From contig NZ_PXZL01000027.1 of the NCBI RefSeq assembly GCF_003013405.1, positions 165,681 to 229,680 of the forward strand: 64,000 bases of DNA. Direction: 5' to 3'. Source of the stretch: Brevibacillus formosus. Lineage in GTDB: Bacteria > Bacillota > Bacilli > Brevibacillales > Brevibacillaceae. Below the pieces are notes generated by a model that was not told the origin of the DNA, did not search any database, and saw only the letters and a program-made list of their open reading frames with translations. Shown in pieces: positions 24,891 to 32,787 of the stretch (position 1 is its first letter; every line of letters starts with the position of its first letter). The position numbers and the translations under genes were made by a program.

Positions 24891-26204
24891 ATGAATTTGT
24901 ACGAAGGGATTGTAGAGAGGAAGGAGAAAATTGCCGTCGTCGGTCTTGGGTACGTAGGCTTGCCGATTGCGATGGCACTGTCCAAACGTGCTTCTGTGAT
25001 TGGATTCGATGTAAACAAAGAGAAAGTAGCAGCTTATCAAAAGGGACACTTTCATGATGCAGACGTGGATCAGGAGCTGACGAGTGACACTGCTATCGAA
25101 TTCACTTCAGACGAAAATAGATTGCAGGAAGCTCGATTTTTTATCGTGGCAGTGCCTACTCCGGTCAAAAGCGGCAATGTTCCAGACCTGAAATATGTAG
25201 AAAGTGCATCCCGCATGGTTGGCAGACAGTTGAGAAAAGGGTCAGTCGTTGTCTTTGAATCAACCGTTTATCCAGGGGCAACCGAAGATGTCTGCTTGCC
25301 GATCCTGGAGACGGAGTCGGGCTTGCGTTGTGGTATAGATTTCAAGATCGGCTATTCACCTGAACGCATCAACCCGGGAGACAAGGTAAATCGTCTGGAA
25401 AACATCATTAAGATCGTATCGGGGATGGATGAAGAAACACTGGGAATCGTAGCAAGCGTCTACGAGCTCGTGATCAAGGCAGGCGTTTATCGAGCAGAAA
25501 GCATCAAGGTAGCAGAGGCGGCAAAAGTCATAGAAAATGCTCAGCGGGATGTCAATATTGCGTTTATGAATGAGCTGGCGATGCTGTTCAATCAGATGGA
25601 TATTCCGACGAAGGCAGTATTGCGAGCGGCAGGAACCAAGTGGAACTTCCTCCCTTTTACACCGGGGTTGGTCGGAGGGCATTGCATCGGTATTGACCCT
25701 TACTATTTAACGTACAAAGCAGAAGACAGCGGCTATCGCTCCCGCATCATTTTGGCAGCTAGACACATTAACGATGGCATGGGGAAATATGTCGCCCAAC
25801 AAATCATTAAGATGGCCGTTCGCTCGAAGCTCGATCTTCAAAATGTACGGATCGGCATATTAGGTCTGTCATACAAAGAAGACTGCGCAGATATCAGAAA
25901 TACCAAGGTGACGGATATTATTGAGGAATTGAAAGAATACGGCATGAATCCGTTGGTCGTAGACCCGATGGTGAATCCTCGGGAGGCATACGAGGAATAC
26001 GGCATCGAGCTGTCAGAGATGAAGGCTCTCCGCGACTTGGACATTGTGGTTGTAGCGGTCCCACATGCTCCCTTTGCCCAGATGGAAGTCGCTGATTTTG
26101 CCGCGATGTACGGCAAGAATACAGCAAAAATCATGATCGATATAAAAGAGATTTATTCCAAAGCTGACTTTGAAAACAGTGGGATTCATTACTGGAGCTT
26201 GTAG
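24891..26204 (+). CDS. UDP-N-acetylhexosamine 6-dehydrogenase (WbpA/TviB type)
   Basis: 437 residues. Rossmann start KIAVVGLGYVGLPIA, the family marker GYSPERINPGDK, the catalytic Cys in GLVGGHCIGIDPYYLT and the C-terminal domain ILGLSYKEDCADIRNTK. These features group with the WbpA/TviB/CapL enzymes, which oxidise UDP-GlcNAc (or an epimer) to the uronic acid with two NAD+, more than with UDP-glucose dehydrogenases. It would supply a charged N-acetyl-hexosaminuronate donor to the synthase encoded 27 bases downstream. Exact substrate is inferred from motifs only. Confidence 0.88.
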   Translation: MNLYEGIVERKEKIAVVGLGYVGLPIAMALSKRASVIGFDVNKEKVAAYQKGHFHDADVDQELTSDTAIEFTSDENRLQEARFFIVAVPTPVKSGNVPDLKYVESASRMVGRQLRKGSVVVFESTVYPGATEDVCLPILETESGLRCGIDFKIGYSPERINPGDKVNRLENIIKIVSGMDEETLGIVASVYELVIKAGVYRAESIKVAEAAKVIENAQRDVNIAFMNELAMLFNQMDIPTKAVLRAAGTKWNFLPFTPGLVGGHCIGIDPYYLTYKAEDSGYRSRIILAARHINDGMGKYVAQQIIKMAVRSKLDLQNVRIGILGLSYKEDCADIRNTKVTDIIEELKEYGMNPLVVDPMVNPREAYEEYGIELSEMKALRDLDIVVVAVPHAPFAQMEVADFAAMYGKNTAKIMIDIKEIYSKADFENSGIHYWSL

Positions 26205-26231
26205 GCAGTGGAGGGGGAGAGAGCGACAGGG

Positions 26232-28115
26232 ATGAAACAGTTGATAGAGAAAATAAAGCCGAAAAAGAAAGAGAAAATCGAAGAAGTATTGACGGTTTCC
26301 AAAACAGAGAGGCGCGTGCTGTCGAATGTGCCAGACCCGGAGAAAATTCGTGTTCAAGTGGACAGACGCGGTGCTAAAGATACGAATGAGCCAGGAAAGC
26401 TGGAGGACCCGGAATACCTGAATCGCATTCGGATGCTGAGTCTGCGCTATATGGCGGATTTCCCGGTGACGCTATTGACCAAGAAGCAGCGGCTCAAGGA
26501 TGGAATCAAGGCGAGAGCCGTCGATATTTCTTCGACTGGCCTATTAGTTGAACTAGATTCGGAGAGGGAAGACATCCAGGTGGGACAAGTGTTTATGATC
26601 CATTGCACAATCCCGCCGGGTACAATGCCAGAAGGCTATGAGTCAACGGTGAAGCTGGATGCAACGGTTGTTCGCTGTTTTACCCAGGAAGAGGACGGGT
26701 ATCAGAAGTTCATGCTCGCCTTCGAGTTTTCCAAACCGCTGACCGAGTATTTTCGCAAAAAGCGCTGGGGATACGCCATTTATATCTCAAGTGCTTCCCT
26801 GTTTTTCGCTGCGGCGTTTATCGTGCTCATGCGCGCGGAGAGTGTGATTTATTTCAAATACAACATGTACTTGTATTTGTACAGCTTGATTGCCGCTGCT
26901 TTTTTGCTGACACGGTATTTATTTGGTGCTCTTTATCGGGAGGTTCCTGTCAATTTGGACTATACACCGGGCGTGAGCATCATTATCCCGTGTTTTAACG
27001 AAGAACAGTGGATTCACCGGACGATTTTGAGTTGTGTGAATCAGAACTACCCGATTGATAAGCTGGAGGTCATCGTAGTAGACGACCGCTCGACAGACCG
27101 ATCAGCAGAAGAGATTCAAAAGGTCATCGATATGATTCATAACGAGGCCGAGCGCTATATGACCCGCGAACGCGTGAGGATGCACATTCTTCCGGAAAAC
27201 GGCGGGAAACGGGTCGCTTTGGTAAAAGGTGTGGAAATGGCCAAGCACGATTTGGTTGTCTTCGTTGATTCAGACAGCTTTTTGGAACCGACTGCGATCC
27301 GCAACCTCGTACAGCCTTTCCAAGACCCGAAAATGGGTGGTGTCGCAGGGCGTACGGATGTGGAAAACAAGTTCACTAACGCGATCACCAAGCTGCAAAC
27401 CGTTCGTTACTACATTGCTTTTCGCATCATGAAAGCGGCTGAGTCGTGGTTTGACAGTGTTACTTGCTTGTCCGGGCCGTTGTCTTGCTATCGTAAGGAA
27501 TTGATTTTGCAGCATTCCGAAGCATGGCTCAATCAGAAGTTTCTCGGGCAGCCCGCCACTTTTGGCGATGACCGAAGCATGACCAACTTTATTTTGCGAA
27601 CACATCGGACAGGCTATCAGGATTCTGCGATTTGCTCGACGATTGTGCCGTCAGATATGAACGTATTTTTGAAGCAGCAGATGCGCTGGAAGCGCTCGTG
27701 GTTGAGGGAATCTTTACGTGCCAGCGGCTTTATTTGGCGCAAGGAGCCTTTTATGGCGATCTTCTTTTACATTGGTCTGATTGTTCCTATCGCTGCTCCC
27801 GTCATCGTCCTGTACAACCTCGTATACGTCCCGGTCGTTCATCTCGTTTTCCCGGGCACGTTTTTAATGGGCTTGCTGTTGATGGCGCTCCTAATGAGCT
27901 TGGCCCATCTGTTTTTCCGTAAAAGCAAGCTATGGGTTTTCGGGATTGTCTTTTGTGTGTTTTATGAGCTGGTGCTGCTGTGGCAGATGCCTGTTGCTTG
28001 GGTGACATTCTGGAAATCTACGTGGGGCACGCGAGAAACGCCACAGGACGTCGAAGCGAGATTGAAAAAAGAAGCCCGAAAGAGAAACAAAAAAGGCTTT
28101 GGACTGCCATTTTAA
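26232..28115 (+). CDS. PilZ-like/GT2 fusion: hyaluronan-synthase-like processive glycosyltransferase
   Basis: 627 residues from ATG 26232 (a GTG at 26208 would add eight). A charged N-terminus is followed by a PilZ-like domain (~65-170) with VDISSTG matching the c-di-GMP motif D/NxSxxG; the partner RxxxR motif is not clean (RMLSLR is nearest). Two membrane helices (~180-230) precede the GT2 domain: SIIIPCFNEE, VVDDRSTDRS, VDSD, the hyaluronan-synthase-like CLSGPLSCYRKEL, the GDDRSMTNFIL acid motif and QQMRWKRSW (QxxRW, processivity). Four or five C-terminal helices form the translocation pore. It should polymerise and export a polymer from UDP-aminosugars/uronates. Confidence 0.9.
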   Translation: MKQLIEKIKPKKKEKIEEVLTVSKTERRVLSNVPDPEKIRVQVDRRGAKDTNEPGKLEDPEYLNRIRMLSLRYMADFPVTLLTKKQRLKDGIKARAVDISSTGLLVELDSEREDIQVGQVFMIHCTIPPGTMPEGYESTVKLDATVVRCFTQEEDGYQKFMLAFEFSKPLTEYFRKKRWGYAIYISSASLFFAAAFIVLMRAESVIYFKYNMYLYLYSLIAAAFLLTRYLFGALYREVPVNLDYTPGVSIIIPCFNEEQWIHRTILSCVNQNYPIDKLEVIVVDDRSTDRSAEEIQKVIDMIHNEAERYMTRERVRMHILPENGGKRVALVKGVEMAKHDLVVFVDSDSFLEPTAIRNLVQPFQDPKMGGVAGRTDVENKFTNAITKLQTVRYYIAFRIMKAAESWFDSVTCLSGPLSCYRKELILQHSEAWLNQKFLGQPATFGDDRSMTNFILRTHRTGYQDSAICSTIVPSDMNVFLKQQMRWKRSWLRESLRASGFIWRKEPFMAIFFYIGLIVPIAAPVIVLYNLVYVPVVHLVFPGTFLMGLLLMALLMSLAHLFFRKSKLWVFGIVFCVFYELVLLWQMPVAWVTFWKSTWGTRETPQDVEARLKKEARKRNKKGFGLPF

Positions 28116-28139
28116 GAGGGAAAGACAAAGGGAGTGAGG

Positions 28140-29912
28140 GTGTCAGGAGTTATGGGGAAAACGACGAGCGATGTCTTGGATTATCGGAAAAAAGATCGCA
28201 ATAAATTCATCAAGACGCTGAGCCAGGTCGCTATCTTAGTCGTCCTGGGTGTCATGTTATTCAATGCCGTCTTTGATTGGAAGAAGTACGAGGAACCGAA
28301 TAAAGCGAGCTGGACGAATGAAAAAGGCTTTATCGCCATCTCCTATTTTGGCGTGGGTCGTTCGGGTACACCGAAATTAGTAGCCAAGAAGCAATTGGAC
28401 GAGCAGTTGCAGGCGTTGTATGACCAGGGCTATCAAACGATCTCGCAACAAGATATCTTGGACTTTTACAAGAAAAAGAAGCCGCTTCCTGACAAGGCGC
28501 TGTTCCTAGCCTTTGAAGATGGCCGGAACGATTCGAGCTTGTTTGCCCAGCCGCTTTTGGAGAAGTACAACTTCAAAGCAACAGCATTGTCTTACGGCAA
28601 CAAGATGGGAAACAGCGAGAACAAATTCCTTCAGCCGGAAGATATGAAAAAAATGATGGAAAATGGCTTCTGGGAGCTCGGTTCCAACGGCTATCGGCTG
28701 ACGTATATCAATGTATTTGATGATCAGGGTAATTTCATCGGGGTGAAGGATGAGAGTGAATTATCAAACAAAACAAAGGTAGGCTACTATAACCACTACT
28801 TGATGGACTTTATCCGTGACAGCAATATGATCCCGATGGAAGACAGAAGCAAGATGGAAGCGAGAATCAACGAAGACTACAAGCTGATGAATGATACGTA
28901 TATGGATCAATTGGGCTTTGTCCCGGGTGCCTATATGATCATGCATGCGAACACCCTGTATGGCGGGATGAATCGCTTGGTAGCGGATGCGAACGACGCG
29001 AATATCAAAAAGTATTTTACGATGCACTTTAACCGGGAAGGAACCGCCTACAACGACAGCGAGGGCGATCTCTACAACCTGACTCGCGTGCAGCCGGAGC
29101 CTTACTGGTACACGAATCATTTGTTGATGCGCATCCAAAAAGACACTGACGAAAAGATTCGCTTCGTTCGCGGCGATGAAGAGCAAGCCAAAGGGTGGGA
29201 TCGTCTCGGTGGCGCCGCACAATTTATGGAGGATCAGATCGTCCTGACCTCTCCAGCAGCTGGCTCTGGCATGTTATATTTAAAAAACAGCGACAGCCAG
29301 AAGGATATCAAGCTTTCTGCCAAGCTCGAAGGGAATGTAATCGGCAAGCAGTCCATCTATTTGCGCTATGATCGGGAAAAAGGCAGCTTTGTACGGGTCG
29401 TCCTGCATGATAATGAGCTGCGCGTTGAGCAGAAGAAGGAAAAAGGAGAAGTCCAGGAGCTTTTCAAGACAGAATTGAGCCAAGTGATTTGGAATCCCGA
29501 GGATTTGACCTTCGACCGTGCCTCTGTTTATACGAGAGAGCAAGGCGAGTCTGGTGCTCCCGAGCTGGAAAAATACCCGATCAACATTAAAAATACGCGT
29601 GCATTCGAAATGATTGTTCAAGGCGACCGTCTCAGTGTTTCCGTGGACAAGACACCGCTCTTGGACAAGCAACAGATCGACCCAAGCATTAGCAGCGGTG
29701 GTGTTGCATTTGGAGCGGCCTATAGTGAAGTGAACAAAAAGGACGACATTTATGACGGGGTATTTGCGGACGTAAAGATAGAGTCCTTGGCGCAACCGAA
29801 TGGTGAGCAGCAGATGCTGTTCAGTAATGTGCAGACAGGGCTTGCAGGAGTCGTCAGTTCGATCAAGAAATCTTTTTTTGCCACAATGGACTGGGTCATC
29901 GACACCTTTTAA
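28140..29912 (+). CDS. Membrane-anchored, catalytically degenerate NodB-like protein with C-terminal beta-sandwich
   Basis: About 590 residues. One N-terminal membrane helix (~27-45) leads to an extracellular NodB-like domain (~60-290). The catalytic positions are changed: FEDG replaces FDDG and ELGSNGYRLTY stands where the SHxxxH metal site belongs, so deacetylase activity is unlikely. The last ~250 residues, with alternating short strands, look like a laminin-G/DUF1080-type carbohydrate-binding sandwich. It is probably an export-complex or polymer-binding component of the upstream synthase. GTG 28140 has GGAG five bases upstream; GTG 28134 and ATG 28152 are alternatives. Confidence 0.75.
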   Translation: MSGVMGKTTSDVLDYRKKDRNKFIKTLSQVAILVVLGVMLFNAVFDWKKYEEPNKASWTNEKGFIAISYFGVGRSGTPKLVAKKQLDEQLQALYDQGYQTISQQDILDFYKKKKPLPDKALFLAFEDGRNDSSLFAQPLLEKYNFKATALSYGNKMGNSENKFLQPEDMKKMMENGFWELGSNGYRLTYINVFDDQGNFIGVKDESELSNKTKVGYYNHYLMDFIRDSNMIPMEDRSKMEARINEDYKLMNDTYMDQLGFVPGAYMIMHANTLYGGMNRLVADANDANIKKYFTMHFNREGTAYNDSEGDLYNLTRVQPEPYWYTNHLLMRIQKDTDEKIRFVRGDEEQAKGWDRLGGAAQFMEDQIVLTSPAAGSGMLYLKNSDSQKDIKLSAKLEGNVIGKQSIYLRYDREKGSFVRVVLHDNELRVEQKKEKGEVQELFKTELSQVIWNPEDLTFDRASVYTREQGESGAPELEKYPINIKNTRAFEMIVQGDRLSVSVDKTPLLDKQQIDPSISSGGVAFGAAYSEVNKKDDIYDGVFADVKIESLAQPNGEQQMLFSNVQTGLAGVVSSIKKSFFATMDWVIDTF

Positions 29913-29939
29913 ATCCGAAACAAGGGGGATCAGTGTAAG

Positions 29940-31004
29940 GTGTCAAACATCAAGAAACGATCGATCATTTTGACCGCTCTTCTGATAGTAGTGTGTGTCA
30001 TCCTCGTATGGTACATGATGAAATGGAATGATACCGACAGCATGGAGAGTGTAGATGCAGCCAACAACACGATGGAACTGTCAGCGTGGGTAGTAGACTG
30101 GCAATGGGAAGCCGGTTTGGAGGATTTCCTCAGGATGACGGATGGCTTGTCCAGTGTGCAGGTATTCGCGGCGTATTTTGATGAAAATGACAAGCTGCAC
30201 TTTACAGATCGCATGACCAAGGCGATGCCAGAGATCAAGGGCGCATCGAAGCAGGGCAGCTATGTCGATCTCGATTTGACCATTGTGAATGATCGTCTTA
30301 ACAGTGATGGTACGCAGGTTCAAAAGGACCCGTCGATTGTCAGCCGGCTCATGGCGACAGATGCAAGCCGTACCAAGCACATTATGGAGATCAAGAATGC
30401 CGTGATCCAGAATGGCTTTCATGGTTTAGAAATCGATTATGAGAGAATTGAGGAGAAAGACTGGGACAACTTCCTTACTTTTATCCATACCTTGTATCAG
30501 CATATGGAGCAGGAGGGAAAGTCGCTTCGAATCGTGTTGGAGCCGCGCGCGCCGATTGAAGACTTGGCATTGCCAATAGGTCCTACCTACGTCATGATGG
30601 CTTACAATTTGTATGGTACGACTACAGAGCCAGGTCCCAAAGCCGATCATGCATTTATTGAGGAGCTTGGCTATCGCATGCAAAAAGTGCCGGGTGACAA
30701 GGTCATGGCCCTATCTGTGGGCGGATTTGACTGGGCTAGTGATGGAAAAGTGACGGCTGTGACGGAAAAGCAGGCAGCAGACCTTTCCATCTCGAGTATC
30801 GAGCCGCCAAAGCGGGATGAAGCTAGCGGAAGTTTGTACTTCGACTATATGGGTGAGGACGGCCAAAAGCACACGGTTTGGTATGCGGATGAAGTAACAC
30901 TGTCTCAATGGGTCGCAGTTGCGAAGAAAGCGGGCATTGAGAAAATTGCGCTTTGGCGACTTGGTGACATGGGGGAAGGGACATTGCAATATGTGAATCG
31001 GTAG
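29940..31004 (+). CDS. Membrane-anchored GH18-like glycoside hydrolase
   Basis: 354 residues with an N-terminal membrane anchor (~7-27) and a GH18-type TIM barrel. The signature strand reads GFHGLEIDYER, corresponding to DGxDxDxE: the acid Glu (E168) and the preceding Asp (D166) are kept, while the first two Asp are His and Glu. MMAYNLYG supplies the usual active-site Tyr region and LWRLGDMGEG ends the barrel. GH18 enzymes cut GlcNAc-containing polymers, so this last gene of the operon probably trims or releases the product. It starts at GTG 29940, after CAAGGGGG. Confidence 0.85.
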   Translation: MSNIKKRSIILTALLIVVCVILVWYMMKWNDTDSMESVDAANNTMELSAWVVDWQWEAGLEDFLRMTDGLSSVQVFAAYFDENDKLHFTDRMTKAMPEIKGASKQGSYVDLDLTIVNDRLNSDGTQVQKDPSIVSRLMATDASRTKHIMEIKNAVIQNGFHGLEIDYERIEEKDWDNFLTFIHTLYQHMEQEGKSLRIVLEPRAPIEDLALPIGPTYVMMAYNLYGTTTEPGPKADHAFIEELGYRMQKVPGDKVMALSVGGFDWASDGKVTAVTEKQAADLSISSIEPPKRDEASGSLYFDYMGEDGQKHTVWYADEVTLSQWVAVAKKAGIEKIALWRLGDMGEGTLQYVNR

Positions 31005-31239
31005 GGGGTGTAGTGGAAGGAAGAAGCGAATTCCCAGTCTACGCTTCGGCCTACGCGGCTTTGGATTCACATCTTGCAGAGTTAATATAAATCAAGAAAG
31101 GCATGATGGCTATCACTGTGGGGACAACCTATCCGGGATTTGCTAGAATGTTTTTCTATGTTGATGTAACTTTGTACCAGAGATGAACGTTATAATGCTA
31201 GAAGCGGTAGTCTGCTCTTTTACAGGGCGGCTGCTACAT

Positions 31240-32109
31240 ATGATTTTGGACTTCATTCATAGGAGCGTGGAATTTTTGGGTCTCTGGGAAGCTTTTGTTG
31301 CGATTGTGCTGGGGCTAGTAGAAGGTTTGACTGAGTTTGCCCCTGTTTCCTCTACGGGTCACATGATCATCGTGGATGACTTCTTGTTCCAAACGAAAGA
31401 TTTGTTTTCACCTGAAGTGGCCAACACTTTCAAAATTGTCATTCAGCTCGGCTCGATTCTGGCTGTCGTGGTTTTGATGTGGGATCGGTTCATGAGCTTG
31501 CTCGGCCTCAACAGACTGGCTGGTAAGCGTGAGATTCCGGCAGGCCCTCGGCTGAATTTGGCTACGGTCATTGTCGGTTTGATTCCTGCGGGGATTCTGG
31601 GTGTTTTGTTTGACGACTACATCGATGAGTATTTGTTCTCGACGAAGACCGTGGTAATCGGTCTGGTGCTGGGCGCTTTGCTCATGTTGGCTGCGGATTG
31701 GTTCCGACCAGGACGTCCCAAGATCGAGTCGGTTGATCAGATTACGTACAAGCAGGCATTTCTGGTCGGACTTATTCAATGCTTCTCCCTGTGGCCTGGC
31801 TTTTCCCGTTCGGGTTCCACGATCTCCGGGGGCGTACTGTTGGGCATGAGCCATCGGGCGGCGGCAGACTTCACGTTTATTATGGCTGTGCCGATCATGG
31901 CGGGCGCGAGCTTTTTGTCGCTGTTGAAGCGTTGGGATGCGATTACAATGGACAGCATTCCGTTTTTCGTCGTCGGTTTTATTAGCGCGTTTGTATTTGC
32001 GCTTTTATCGATCCGCTTCTTCTTGAAGCTGATTAACCGCATCAAGCTGACACCTTTTGCGATTTATCGCCTGGTGCTGGCAGCAGTTATTTACTTTGTA
32101 TTTATGTAA
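31240..32109 (+). CDS. uppP: Undecaprenyl-diphosphate phosphatase
   Basis: About 289 residues of the BacA/UppP family. The two active-site repeats are clear: GLVEGLTEFAPVSSTGHMII near the N-terminus and WPGFSRSGSTISGGVLLG in the second half. It recycles undecaprenyl diphosphate to the monophosphate at the membrane for peptidoglycan and other glycan export, and overexpression in the family gives bacitracin tolerance. I use ATG 31240; an ATG at 31183 would add 19 residues with no better SD. Confidence 0.92.
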   Translation: MILDFIHRSVEFLGLWEAFVAIVLGLVEGLTEFAPVSSTGHMIIVDDFLFQTKDLFSPEVANTFKIVIQLGSILAVVVLMWDRFMSLLGLNRLAGKREIPAGPRLNLATVIVGLIPAGILGVLFDDYIDEYLFSTKTVVIGLVLGALLMLAADWFRPGRPKIESVDQITYKQAFLVGLIQCFSLWPGFSRSGSTISGGVLLGMSHRAAADFTFIMAVPIMAGASFLSLLKRWDAITMDSIPFFVVGFISAFVFALLSIRFFLKLINRIKLTPFAIYRLVLAAVIYFVFM

Positions 32110-32126
32110 AAATCAAAAAGACGACA

Positions 32127-32152
32127 AAGGCTCCCAGTTGGGAGCCTTATTT
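32127..32152. terminator. Terminator between uppP and osmC-like gene
   Basis: AAGGCTCCC (32127-32135) pairs with GGGAGCCTT (32140-32148) around a four-base loop, followed by ATTTTAATT. It likely serves both convergent genes. Confidence 0.75.
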
Positions 32153-32619
32153 TAATTATTCGCCTTTATCTCACTCGGTTTTTCAATAACAATTCCGTTT
32201 AACTTAAGCGTAACAGGATTCGCGATCGTATCTCCAACGGGGCATGTCTGTTCCAAAAATTCCACAAAAGACTCCACTTGCTCTCTAGGAGCATCGGTTT
32301 TGATATGAAAGGTGTATCGAATCTCGGAATACCCGCGTCGGACATCAGATTTGTTCATGAAGCCATCCGTATCGAGATCGCCTTCAACTTCCACCCAAAA
32401 ATCATCGAGTTGAACGTTAAACTTCCTGGCATATACTCTGGCAACGATAGATTGGCAGGCGCCTAATGCGGAGAGTACCAGCTCAACCGGGTTCATCCCA
32501 GTATCGGTTCCCCCCAAGCTTTTCGGTTCATCGATTGTTATCTCGAAATTTCTGGAACTGGCCTTCACAACCATTCCCTTCTGTAGATGTGCAGTTGCTT
32601 TGAATGTTTCAACAGGCAT
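32152..32619 (-). CDS. OsmC/Ohr-family peroxide-reducing protein
   Basis: About 155 residues from ATG 32619, which follows AAGGGAG at eight bases; an ATG at 32646 lacks this. The OsmC fold is recognised by GMNPVELVLSALGACQSIVAR and the second Cys in LEQTCPVGDTI; the two Cys form the thiol site that reduces organic hydroperoxides. The sequence is closer to the broad YhfA/OsmC group than to Ohr itself. Single gene, flanked by terminators. Confidence 0.87.
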   Translation of the reverse strand: MPVETFKATAHLQKGMVVKASSRNFEITIDEPKSLGGTDTGMNPVELVLSALGACQSIVARVYARKFNVQLDDFWVEVEGDLDTDGFMNKSDVRRGYSEIRYTFHIKTDAPREQVESFVEFLEQTCPVGDTIANPVTLKLNGIVIEKPSEIKANN

Positions 32620-32733
32620 GATACACACTCCCTTCCGGATAATCAATACAAGTAAACTCTACCATAGTTTTCCAATAACGATTAAGTAAATTTTTTACTC
32701 ATGCAAGCTGGTGTCTCTCCCACTAAAACAATT

Positions 32734-32780
32734 AAAGGGGCTGTCCCAAAAGTCGATTTGCCGACTGAGAGACGCCCCTT
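32734..32780 (-). terminator. Long hairpin terminator
   Basis: AAAGGGGCTGTCC at the left and GAGACGCCCCTT at the right form an imperfect outer stem, with an inner AGTCG/CGACT stem. On the minus strand it is followed by TTTAATTGTTTT, so it ends the GT-C-like gene. Confidence 0.65.
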
Positions 32781-32787
32781 CTATCTT

